From contig DZBJ01000029.1 of the NCBI GenBank assembly GCA_022736275.1, positions 1-39,925 of the forward strand: 39,925 nt of DNA. The letters are read 5' to 3'. This document shows, piece by piece, positions 23,575 to 30,869 of this stretch. Position numbers and translations under genes: made by a program. Each line of letters starts with the position of its first letter. Position 1 is the first letter of the stretch. Below the pieces are notes generated by a model, which had not been told where the DNA came from, ran no database searches, and worked only from the letters and a program-made list of their open reading frames with translations. The stretch is from Rikenella microfusus (GTDB lineage: Bacteria > Bacteroidota > Bacteroidia > Bacteroidales > VadinHA17).

Positions 23575-24072
23575 TCAGAGAGCTGCAAGTGCCCTGTCAT
23601 AATCAGGCTCCTGTGCAATCTCGGGTACCAGTTCAGTATATTTTACAGTTCCTTTCTCATTAATAACCACTATACTTCTAGCGTACAGCCCCGTGAAACC
23701 ACCGTCAACGATCTCAACACCGTATGCCTTGCCAAAGGCGCTGTCGCGGAAGCCTGAGAGTGTCGTAACATTGGTTATGCCTTCGGTGGTGCAGAACCGG
23801 CCGTGAGCAAAGGGGAGATCCTTCGTGATGGCCAGGACAACCGTGTTGTCCATGGCTGCTGCAAGCTGGTTGAACTTGCGGAGTGCAGTGGCACATATCC
23901 CTGTGTCGAGGCTGGGTGAAATATTGAGAATTACCTTTTTACCCTTCAATTCCGTCAGGGTGAGTTCTCCAAGATCTGTCTTCACAAGTTTGAAACCGGG
24001 GGCCGCAGTGCCTTTGGCAGGCAGTTCACCGAACGTGTTGACGGGATTTCCCCTGAGTGTGATTTTAGCCAT
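23575..24072 (-). CDS. tpx: thiol peroxidase (atypical 2-Cys peroxiredoxin)
   Basis: Reduces hydrogen and alkyl peroxides using thioredoxin. The 165 residues carry the peroxidatic Cys60 in SPSLDTGICATALRKFN and the resolving Cys94 in HGRFCTTEGI, and start MAKITLRGNPVNTFGELP as usual for Tpx. Length matches. No signal peptide, so cytoplasmic. It diverges from pgk; the shared 213-nt gap contains an inverted repeat that could be an operator. Identification is secure. Confidence 0.97.
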   Translation of the reverse strand: MAKITLRGNPVNTFGELPAKGTAAPGFKLVKTDLGELTLTELKGKKVILNISPSLDTGICATALRKFNQLAAAMDNTVVLAITKDLPFAHGRFCTTEGITNVTTLSGFRDSAFGKAYGVEIVDGGFTGLYARSIVVINEKGTVKYTELVPEIAQEPDYDRALAAL

Positions 24073-24136
24073 GTTTTTTAAATTAAAGTTAGTCTTTTCA
24101 TCAGATTATTTGATAATTATTTTATTGGTCTGATGG

Positions 24137-24192
24137 AACTTGTATGAAATAAAATAATCATATCCCCAAGTGAATTGCTGCTCATACAAGTT
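24137..24192. promoter_or_regulatory. inverted repeat between tpx and pgk
   Basis: Arms AACTTGTATGA (24137-24147) and TCATACAAGTT (24182-24192) are perfect 11-bp complements separated by 34 nt. They lie in the divergent gap, 65 nt upstream of tpx and 94 nt upstream of pgk. It may be a paired operator or an RNA hairpin; nothing decides between them. Confidence 0.45.
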
Positions 24193-24241
24193 TCATTTCA
24201 TCAATGAACAAACGGAAGCAGATAAGGTTTTCCAAATTGAT

Positions 24242-24249
24242 TAACTTTG
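24242..24249 (+). promoter_or_regulatory. -7 promoter element for pgk
   Basis: TAACTTTG, an exact TAnnTTTG, ends 36 nt before the pgk ATG at 24286. A purine-rich AAGGATAGAG directly precedes the ATG. Confidence 0.55.
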
Positions 24250-24285
24250 CATTCCCGTAAATTATGAAAATAATAAGGATAGAGT

Positions 24286-25548
24286 ATGAAAACGATTGAC
24301 AGCTTTAATTTTAAGGGCCACAAAGCCATTGTGAGGGTCGATTTCAATGTTCCCCTTGACAAGAAGACCCGCGAGGTGACTGATGACACCCGTATCCGAG
24401 GTGCACTGAAGACAATAAGAAAGATCACAGGTGACGGCGGGTCCGCAATACTTATGTCGCATCTCGGCCGCCCCGAGGGTGTGATGGAGAAGTATTCCCT
24501 CAAGCCTGTATTGCCGGTGCTGGAGAAACACCTTGGCATGAAGGTCGCTTTTGCCCCTGACGCACTGGGTGATGACGCAGTTGCAATGGCAGCAGCGCTG
24601 AAACCGGGAGAGGTGATGATGCTTGAGAATGTCAGGTTTTATCCTGAGGAGGAGGGTAAGCCCGTCCTGCCGGAGACAGCCACCGAAGAGGAGAAGAAGG
24701 CAGCAAAGTCAGCCCTGAAGGTTAAACAGAAGGAGATGGCCCGCAAACTGTCAACATATGCTGACATATATGTCAATGATGCCTTCGGGACAGCTCACAG
24801 GGCTCATGCCACTACAGCAGTTATTGCTGATTACTTTCCGGAAGAGAGGAGGATGTTCGGGTTCCTCATCAACAGCGAGCTTGCAGCTATGGACAAGGTT
24901 CTGAGGAGCTCGCATAAGCCCTTCACGGCCGTGATGGGCGGAGCAAAAGTGTCAGACAAGATTCTGATTATCGATAACCTGCTCGACAGGGTTGACAACC
25001 TGATCATCGGTGGAGGCATGACCTATACCTTCATCAGGGCAAACGGCGGCAGGATAGGAAACTCACTATGTGAAGAGGACAAGCTTGATATTGCGAAGGC
25101 TGTCATGGCAAAGGCAAAGGCAAAGGGAGTGAACCTGCTTTTCCCGGTTGACGGGATCAACGCCGACAAGTTCGATGCTGCTGCAAATAGCAGCGTGTCT
25201 GCCATTGATGAGGTGCCGGACGGCTGGATGGGACTGGACATAGGTCCGAAGAGCATTGCCCTTTTCGAGAAGGTCATTATGGAATCGGCTACCATTCTCT
25301 GGAACGGACCGATGGGTGTCTTTGAGATGGAAAAGTTCGCAGCAGGTACGACTGCAATAGCAAAGGCTGTGGCAAAAGCAACGGAGAAAGGAGCGTTCTC
25401 CCTCATCGGCGGAGGTGACTCCGTAGCGGCCATAAACCAGAACGGACTGGCAGACAAAGTCAGTTATGTGTCAACCGGAGGTGGTGCCATGCTTGAGTAC
25501 ATGGAAGGCAAAAAACTGCCGGGCATCACTGCCATAAGAGGAGAATAA
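24286..25548 (+). CDS. pgk: phosphoglycerate kinase
   Basis: Glycolytic enzyme converting 1,3-bisphosphoglycerate and ADP to 3-phosphoglycerate and ATP. The 420 residues show RVDFNVP (17-23), [26 protein letters not shown], and the C-terminal nucleotide loop GGGDSVAA. A Lys/Glu-rich insertion around 125-150 makes it longer than the usual 395, as in other Bacteroidota. It is the first gene of a plus-strand unit; its TAA overlaps the next ATG (TAATG), so the lipoprotein is likely co-translated. Identification is secure. Confidence 0.98.
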   Translation: MKTIDSFNFKGHKAIVRVDFNVPLDKKTREVTDDTRIRGALKTIRKITGDGGSAILMSHLGRPEGVMEKYSLKPVLPVLEKHLGMKVAFAPDALGDDAVAMAAALKPGEVMMLENVRFYPEEEGKPVLPETATEEEKKAAKSALKVKQKEMARKLSTYADIYVNDAFGTAHRAHATTAVIADYFPEERRMFGFLINSELAAMDKVLRSSHKPFTAVMGGAKVSDKILIIDNLLDRVDNLIIGGGMTYTFIRANGGRIGNSLCEEDKLDIAKAVMAKAKAKGVNLLFPVDGINADKFDAAANSSVSAIDEVPDGWMGLDIGPKSIALFEKVIMESATILWNGPMGVFEMEKFAAGTTAIAKAVAKATEKGAFSLIGGGDSVAAINQNGLADKVSYVSTGGGAMLEYMEGKKLPGITAIRGE

Positions 25549-26081
25549 TGAAGCTTTGGCTTATACCGGCACTGGCCGTCATGCTCTTTTTTGCAGGGTG
25601 CGGTGGAGATGATCAGCAGACATCGGGAACCATCACACTGACCAATGAGCTGTATGACGGTGGTTCATATTATTACGCGCTGGGGCTCTCCTTTGACGAG
25701 GCGAAGGAGGTCCCTACGCTTCCCGATGCATACAGGGCTGATATCACACTGATGGCAGGAGCGGTGAACAGCGGAGGTCCTGTGTTGCCGTTCCTCTCGT
25801 CCAACACTCTCGATCCTCCTTTTGCCCTTGTGAGCAACCACCTCACAGCAGCCGAGTCAGAAAACGCTTTCAATGCGCTGAAGACTGTGGGCAACTATAC
25901 ATGGATTGACCTGGCAGCACCGATTTCAACCAATCAGATATGGGTGGTGAAGACCAGGGATGCGAAGTATGCCAAGCTGAGGATAGTCAGCCTGACGCTC
26001 GACACCTCCGTGAGCCCTGCATTTGCCGCCTGCAAACTTGAGTGGGTGTGGCAGCCTGACGGATCAGCCACATTCCCGTAA
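25548..26081 (+). CDS. small predicted lipoprotein, possibly HmuY-like
   Basis: A 177-residue protein with a lipoprotein signal, LFFAGC (Cys18) followed by GGDDQQT. After Cys18 an Asp-rich start suggests export beyond the inner membrane, but rules differ in Bacteroidota. The rest is beta-rich; NQIWVVKTRDAKYAKLRIVSL near residues 125-155 resembles the core of HmuY/heme-binding lipoproteins, a weak resemblance. Only one Cys besides the lipobox was noted. The ATG overlaps the pgk stop and an AGGAG lies just upstream, so coupling to pgk is clear. The acyl-protein synthetase starts 5 nt later. Function is unknown. Confidence 0.78.
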   Translation: MKLWLIPALAVMLFFAGCGGDDQQTSGTITLTNELYDGGSYYYALGLSFDEAKEVPTLPDAYRADITLMAGAVNSGGPVLPFLSSNTLDPPFALVSNHLTAAESENAFNALKTVGNYTWIDLAAPISTNQIWVVKTRDAKYAKLRIVSLTLDTSVSPAFAACKLEWVWQPDGSATFP

Positions 26082-26086
26082 CAGAT

Positions 26087-27073
26087 ATGAAGGCACCTTT
26101 ACATGAAGAGATCTTCAGGGTCACCGGCTCTCTGTCGTTTGAGCAGCTGGCCCTGGAGATCTTTCGTTTTCAGGCTGCCGGATGTCCTGTATACAAAGAG
26201 TACCTGGGTTTACTGGGCGTTGAGCCCGGCCGGGTTGACACTCTCTTCTCCATCCCCTTCATGCCGGTATCATTTTTCAGGGATCAAATAATCATGACCG
26301 GAGGAGGGGAGCCTGAAAAGATTTTCCTCAGCAGCGGCACTGCCGGAGTGAGGCAGAGCCGGCACATGGTTAAACACCTGTCAGTATATGACGAAAGCCT
26401 TGAGCGCAACTTCAGGATCTTCTACGGGAATCCCTCACAGTACGCTATCATGGGGCTGCTTCCCTCTTATCTTGAGAGGGACGGGTCATCACTCATCTAT
26501 ATGGTCAACAGGTTGATTTCACTCTCAGGCAATAGTGCCGGCGGTTTCTTCCTGAATGAGTATGATGCTCTTCTCAGGAGCATCGCGTCAGCCCGTAGTG
26601 CAGGGTTAAAGGTACTTTTAATTGGTGTTACCTTTGCGTTGCTTGACATGGCGGAGAGATTCCACGGTGATCTGGGCGACGTGATCATCATGGAGACGGG
26701 TGGCATGAAGGGAAGGAGGCAGGAGATGGTCAGGGCGGAGCTGCATGGGGTTCTTAAAGATGCCTTCGGTGTGAAATCGGTACACTCCGAGTATGGGATG
26801 ACGGAACTGCTCAGCCAGGCTTATTCACAGGGGGCGGGGCTTCTCAGGACACCTCCGTGGATGAAGGTACTTATGCGCGACAGCCATGATCCGATGTCGC
26901 ACTCAACGGATGAAGGTTCATCGGGGGGTATCAGCGTGGTTGACCTTGCCAACATCTGGTCATGCTCGTTCATTGCCACTGCTGACCTTGGCAGGATGCA
27001 TGCCGGCGGCTGCTTTGAGGTACTGGGAAGGTATGACAATGCAGATATACGGGGCTGCAGCCTCCTGACCTGA
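26087..27073 (+). CDS. LuxE-family acyl-protein synthetase
   Basis: Relative of LuxE, which activates fatty acids with ATP and carries the acyl group to LuxC. The 328 residues show FLSSGTAGVRQSRH (80-93, the ATP-phosphate loop), METGGMKGRR (202-211), SEYGMTELLSQAY (234-246, like the A5 motif of adenylating enzymes) and TADLGRM. No LuxC-type reductase, luciferase or acyl carrier protein gene is in the window, so the acyl acceptor is unknown and bioluminescence is not implied. It is the third gene of the pgk unit. The 3' end is only 6 nt from the end of the convergent Stealth gene. Bacteroidota LuxE-like proteins are usually annotated as acyl transferases. Confidence 0.85.
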   Translation: MKAPLHEEIFRVTGSLSFEQLALEIFRFQAAGCPVYKEYLGLLGVEPGRVDTLFSIPFMPVSFFRDQIIMTGGGEPEKIFLSSGTAGVRQSRHMVKHLSVYDESLERNFRIFYGNPSQYAIMGLLPSYLERDGSSLIYMVNRLISLSGNSAGGFFLNEYDALLRSIASARSAGLKVLLIGVTFALLDMAERFHGDLGDVIIMETGGMKGRRQEMVRAELHGVLKDAFGVKSVHSEYGMTELLSQAYSQGAGLLRTPPWMKVLMRDSHDPMSHSTDEGSSGGISVVDLANIWSCSFIATADLGRMHAGGCFEVLGRYDNADIRGCSLLT

Positions 27074-27079
27074 AACAAC

Positions 27080-28096
27080 CTAATCTACCTGCAGCACCTT
27101 TTCAAGCCATCCGAAGAGTCTTTCCTGGTATGAAGCAGGGCACATATCGAGGCTTTGGGCACACATGAATTTTATATCAGGGTGGCTTTCGCAATGGCTG
27201 ATTTTACTCTCTAAATAGCTTGCCGGGCGGTTGACGGGCTTGAGGTAGACCAGGTCAGGCCTGGCAATATGCCTGTTGCCCTCAAGCAGTTGCAGGTGAT
27301 TCGCCAGCGAGATAAATGTAAACTGCGAGTAATCACGGAACCGGTAGGAGATGTTTTTTTCCAGCAAGGGTATCCTGTCCCTGAGAAATCCTTCAACGCT
27401 CTTCCGGTTTACGGGATGGGGTGTATGGGCATTCGTAAAATACCTGAACCTGAAGCCGAGTTTTACCGCGGCATTCCACTGGGCAGCATGGAATGAGGCT
27501 CGCGGCTCAAAATCCCTGTTGCCGAGGATCTTCCTTTGCAGAAGGGTCATGCCGCGGTTCCAGAATTCCCTTGGCAGGGGTGCCGGAACCCATTTGCCGC
27601 GGAGGAGAGGCCTGCCGTTGATGAACCACTCCTCCGGACTCACCGGCCTTACCAGGAATGCATCATCATTGAAATAGACGAAGTTGTCTGAAAGCCCCCT
27701 GATCCGCCAGATCATATTTGCTATGGAAATACTGTTGAAGGTGGGGAGATACTTTTCAAATCCTTCAAATATATCCCTGTGATCAATTATCGTGACTGAA
27801 CCGGCCCTGTCAGGGAAGTACTTTCTTATATCGTCATCAATACCCGGATCCTGCTCATCGGTGACAATGAAAATATTCCTGATAAAAGGAGCGAACCTGA
27901 GGATTGAAAGAATACAGTAACGAATCTCATTTGAAGATGCAAAGCGTGTCGGATGGGCGCCGGAGGCTACGGTTACGGTGTCCCCGGAAAGGTATCGGTT
28001 TCTTTTTTCGATGAGCCGCGGATCATCACCGTCAACCCAGGCTATCACCACGTCAATAGGCTCACTTTTAGCCACCTGTAGTTTCTCAGTTTTCAT
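27080..28096 (-). CDS. Stealth-family sugar-phosphate transferase (copy 2)
   Basis: Predicted hexose/HexNAc-1-phosphate transferase of the Stealth family, related to capsule polymerases and the animal GlcNAc-1-phosphotransferase. The 338 residues show conserved region 1 (DVVIAWVDGDDP, 15-26), region 2 (TRFASSNEIRYCILSI to LPTFNS at 118-122 and the metal-binding YFNDD at 141-145) and a region-3-like His-containing segment (NAHTPHPVNRKSVEGF). No signal or membrane helix is evident. It overlaps the upstream paralogue by 11 nt and aligns with it residue for residue through the first 150. It is the second gene of a two-gene minus-strand unit. The sugar transferred is unknown. Confidence 0.88.
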   Translation of the reverse strand: MKTEKLQVAKSEPIDVVIAWVDGDDPRLIEKRNRYLSGDTVTVASGAHPTRFASSNEIRYCILSILRFAPFIRNIFIVTDEQDPGIDDDIRKYFPDRAGSVTIIDHRDIFEGFEKYLPTFNSISIANMIWRIRGLSDNFVYFNDDAFLVRPVSPEEWFINGRPLLRGKWVPAPLPREFWNRGMTLLQRKILGNRDFEPRASFHAAQWNAAVKLGFRFRYFTNAHTPHPVNRKSVEGFLRDRIPLLEKNISYRFRDYSQFTFISLANHLQLLEGNRHIARPDLVYLKPVNRPASYLESKISHCESHPDIKFMCAQSLDMCPASYQERLFGWLEKVLQVD

Positions 28097-29108
28097 GGTT
28101 CAGACCTAATACCCCTTCGAGCCAGTTGAATATCCTCTTCTGTTGCCCGCTGCCGAGCATCTCCATGCTCTGGATGCAGACCGATTTTATCAGCGGGTCT
28201 TTCATGCAACGACTTATACGTCTGTTGAGACGGGCTTCAGAATACCACGGATGAAGATACCCGAGGTTAAGCCTGGCGAAATTCCTGTTGCCGCTGAGAA
28301 TCTCAAGGTGATAGGCCACAGAGGTGGCGAGCAGCTGATCGGCATCCCTGAAGCGGTATGCTATGGTCTTTTTCAACAGCTCCCTGTTGACAATGAAGTA
28401 ATCCTCAAGGGTTTTTACTCTCATGGGATGGGCCGTGTGACAGTGGAAGAAATAGCGCCACTTCAAGCCGAGCAGGTTGGCACTCTTCCATTGGCGGATA
28501 TAAAATGAGATTCTGGGACGGTAATCCAGGTTATGGCGTATATGCCTGTTCAGCAGCATCTTCCATGCGTTTCCGGTAATCTTCCTGAAAGGAGGGAGGA
28601 GCCATTTCCCCCTCAGGACAGGTCTGCCGCCGATGAACCACTCCTCCTCACTTGTTTCCCTTATCAGTATCGTATCATCATTGAAGTAGATGAAGTTTTC
28701 CGACAAACCTTTGATCCTCCATACCATTGCAAGGATGGAGGAGCTGTTGAAGGTGGGCAGGTACTCCTCGTAACCCCGGAATATCTCAGTGTGGTCAACA
28801 ATTTTCAGGCAGCCTGCTTTTTCAGGAAATCTCTCTCTGACCTCACCATCGAGGCCGGGGTCCTGCTCGTCGGTAACAATGAAGATGTTTCTTACAAAGG
28901 GTGCAAACGTTAAAATTGACAAGACGCAGTATCTTATTTCGTTTGATGATGCGAAGCGTGTCGGGAGGGCTCCGGGGTGCGCAACGCTCTTCTTCTCCTG
29001 TGCCTGGTAACGTTCCCTCTTCTCTGCAAGCCTCCCGTCACTGCCGTCGACCCACAGTATTACCGCGTCAACAGGTACGCTTCCGGCAGGAATTTTGTTA
29101 TCTGACAT
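28086..29108 (-). CDS. Stealth-family sugar-phosphate transferase (copy 1)
   Basis: Paralogue of the following gene, 340 residues. Region 1 is VDAVILWVDGSDG (13-25), then TRFASSNEIRYCVLSI, FVRNIFIVTDEQDPG, LPTFNSSSI (118-126) and YFNDDTILI (141-149). The same residue numbering of LPTFNS and NDD in both copies points to a direct duplication. The second half is much less alike, which would fit different acceptors. It is divergent from the glycosyltransferase gene, with a 63-nt AT-rich gap. Two different Stealth enzymes could build an alternating sugar-phosphate polymer; this is inference. Confidence 0.88.
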   Translation of the reverse strand: MSDNKIPAGSVPVDAVILWVDGSDGRLAEKRERYQAQEKKSVAHPGALPTRFASSNEIRYCVLSILTFAPFVRNIFIVTDEQDPGLDGEVRERFPEKAGCLKIVDHTEIFRGYEEYLPTFNSSSILAMVWRIKGLSENFIYFNDDTILIRETSEEEWFIGGRPVLRGKWLLPPFRKITGNAWKMLLNRHIRHNLDYRPRISFYIRQWKSANLLGLKWRYFFHCHTAHPMRVKTLEDYFIVNRELLKKTIAYRFRDADQLLATSVAYHLEILSGNRNFARLNLGYLHPWYSEARLNRRISRCMKDPLIKSVCIQSMEMLGSGQQKRIFNWLEGVLGLNHEN

Positions 29109-29114
29109 TGTTTT

Positions 29115-29149
29115 ATTGTAAATTTACGCTTTATTTAATTTTTTACAAT
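29115..29149. promoter_or_regulatory. AT-rich divergent promoter gap with inverted repeat
   Basis: ATTGTAAA (29115-29122) and TTTACAAT (29142-29149) are perfect 8-bp complements, and GTAAATTTAC (29118-29127) is a 10-bp palindrome inside. On the minus strand TAAAATTG (29153-29146) is 7 of 8 to the -7 consensus for the Stealth genes. The gap serves both directions. Confidence 0.4.
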
Positions 29150-29171
29150 TTTAGCCGAAATTTACAGACGG

Positions 29172-30020
29172 ATGTCCGGAGGCAATCGAAAAAACATCGG
29201 AGTAGTGTCTATGGTCAGGAACGACCAGTTCTTCATTCCCAAATGGATTGACTATTACGGGAGGGAGCTGGGACATGAAAATCTCTATCTTTTCCTTGAC
29301 GGGCAAGATCAGGCTCTTCCCCAAGGCCATGAAGCCATCAACGTGATAATGATACCCGGCCAGAGGATGAGCAGGTCAAGGGGCGACAAGAACCGCATTG
29401 ATCTGATCTCCAACTTCACGAAGGCTCTGTTCCTGAGATATGACCTGATCATTGCACATGACATCGATGAAATCCTGGTTGTTGATCCCGATCAACGGCT
29501 TTCGCTGGCCGACTATCTGCAGCGGCCGGTGAGATACTCCTCCCTCTCTGCGCTGGGGCTTGATGTGGGGCAGAACCTCGACCTCGAAAAGCCTATCGAT
29601 CCTTCACGGCCGTTTCTTGAGCAGAGGAGCTTCGCCCACGTGTCGGCACGCTATACCAAGGCCGTGGTGGCTACCAGGCCGCTCAGATGGGGCTCCGGCT
29701 TTCACAGGGTGAGGCACAGGAACTTTCACATCGACCCCAATCTTTTCCTGTTTCATTTCGGGATGGTCGATTACGGGATCTCACAGAAGAAGATGGAGGA
29801 TCAGTCGTTGCTCAACGCAGGCTGGCGCGGGCATCTGGACAGAAGGTATGAGCTGTTCGACCTGGTCACGAAAAAGACTCCTGTTGACGGTGACGCATTC
29901 TTTAAGCAGGCAAGAAGGAGAGAGAGTCTCTTCCGCCCGCTCTTTGCACTCAATAAGCCGGGAATGCTTCCAGAAAAACCGGTGATCAGGATTCCTGAGC
30001 GGTTCAGGAGCATAGTTTAA
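29172..30020 (+). CDS. glycosyltransferase, family 2/92-like
   Basis: Predicted cytoplasmic glycosyltransferase of 282 residues. It opens with GVVSMVRNDQFFIPKWIDYY (10-29), typical of the group annotated as glycosyltransferase family 2_4/92, and has the metal-binding motif HDIDEIL with Asp97 and Asp99. The middle His-rich stretch (GFHRVRHRNFHID) and LFLFHFGMVDYG match the acceptor half of such enzymes. No membrane segment. It begins the plus-strand half of the glycan locus and is followed 41 nt later by the FkbM methyltransferase gene. Donor and acceptor sugars are unknown. Confidence 0.82.
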   Translation: MSGGNRKNIGVVSMVRNDQFFIPKWIDYYGRELGHENLYLFLDGQDQALPQGHEAINVIMIPGQRMSRSRGDKNRIDLISNFTKALFLRYDLIIAHDIDEILVVDPDQRLSLADYLQRPVRYSSLSALGLDVGQNLDLEKPIDPSRPFLEQRSFAHVSARYTKAVVATRPLRWGSGFHRVRHRNFHIDPNLFLFHFGMVDYGISQKKMEDQSLLNAGWRGHLDRRYELFDLVTKKTPVDGDAFFKQARRRESLFRPLFALNKPGMLPEKPVIRIPERFRSIV

Positions 30021-30061
30021 GAGACCGCACCCAATAAGCTATATCTTAACCAGCAGGAAAC

Positions 30062-30856
30062 ATGAGGTTCAAATACAGACTCAGAAAAGCATACAGGAAG
30101 TTTATTTTCAACCTCAGTGCCTCGGAGAATCCGCTCTGGCTGGCCTGGTGCAGGTACATTTACAAACCCCGGCCCGGCACCATAGAGGTATTCCTCGACA
30201 AATACTCAAGGGAGCACAAGCCTGTTACCTTCCTGCAGGTGGGGGCAAACGACGGTTTCATAAATGATCCGCTGCACATTTTCATCAAGAGAGACAACTG
30301 GCGTGGAGTGCTCCTGGAGCCCCTGCCCGACGTTTTTAATGAATATCTTGTCAGGCTGCACAGGAAGAGACCGGAGATTACTGCCATCAATGCAGCCCTT
30401 GACCGTAACGACGGCACGAGGCCGTTCTACAAGCTCTCGATAAGCAGTGAACGGTGGGCTCACGGACTATCAAGCTTCAACAGGGAGGTGCTTGTGAAAA
30501 AGCTCACAGACGGAAGCATGGAGAGAAATATGCGCCGGCAGGGAATAACCCTCCCCTCCAGTGAAGAAGAATGCATCACCGCGGACGAGGTAGTTACCGT
30601 CAGCCCGGAGACGTTGCTGAAGAAATTTGACGGCCGGGAGCCGGATATGCTGGTAATAGATACCGAGGGCTATGACTATGAGATATTGAAAATGATGAAC
30701 CTCGACAGGATATCTCCGGAAGTGATCATCTATGAGGAGATGCTCTTCGATGAAAAAACCGCCGTGGAGTGCCGTGAATACCTTGGAAGTCACGGTTACT
30801 CATGCCGGTCGATCAAAAGAGACGTGCTGGCAGTGAAAGAGCAGCCGTCACCGTAG
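30062..30856 (+). CDS. FkbM-family SAM-dependent methyltransferase
   Basis: O-methyltransferase of the FkbM family, often found in polysaccharide loci where it methylates sugars. The 264 residues show the SAM motif FLQVGANDGF (57-66), LLEPLPDVF (84-92) and the signature VIDTEGYDYEIL (198-209). A basic N-terminal stretch (RFKYRLRKAYRKF) may associate with the membrane. It is 41 nt after the glycosyltransferase and 13 nt before the polymerase/ligase gene, so probably one operon. A terminal methyl group can act as a chain-length stop, which is a possible role here (inference). Confidence 0.88.
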   Translation: MRFKYRLRKAYRKFIFNLSASENPLWLAWCRYIYKPRPGTIEVFLDKYSREHKPVTFLQVGANDGFINDPLHIFIKRDNWRGVLLEPLPDVFNEYLVRLHRKRPEITAINAALDRNDGTRPFYKLSISSERWAHGLSSFNREVLVKKLTDGSMERNMRRQGITLPSSEEECITADEVVTVSPETLLKKFDGREPDMLVIDTEGYDYEILKMMNLDRISPEVIIYEEMLFDEKTAVECREYLGSHGYSCRSIKRDVLAVKEQPSP

Positions 30857-30869
30857 GGCGGCACAGGAG

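Noticed and set aside
24264..24299. 11-residue upstream frame overlapping the pgk start
   Set aside because: Too short and without attenuation features such as repeated regulatory codons or alternative hairpins.
27073..27080. Possible fusion or missing terminator between luxE-like and Stealth genes
   Set aside because: Both have proper stops in convergent orientation; the 6-nt gap is simply tight packing.
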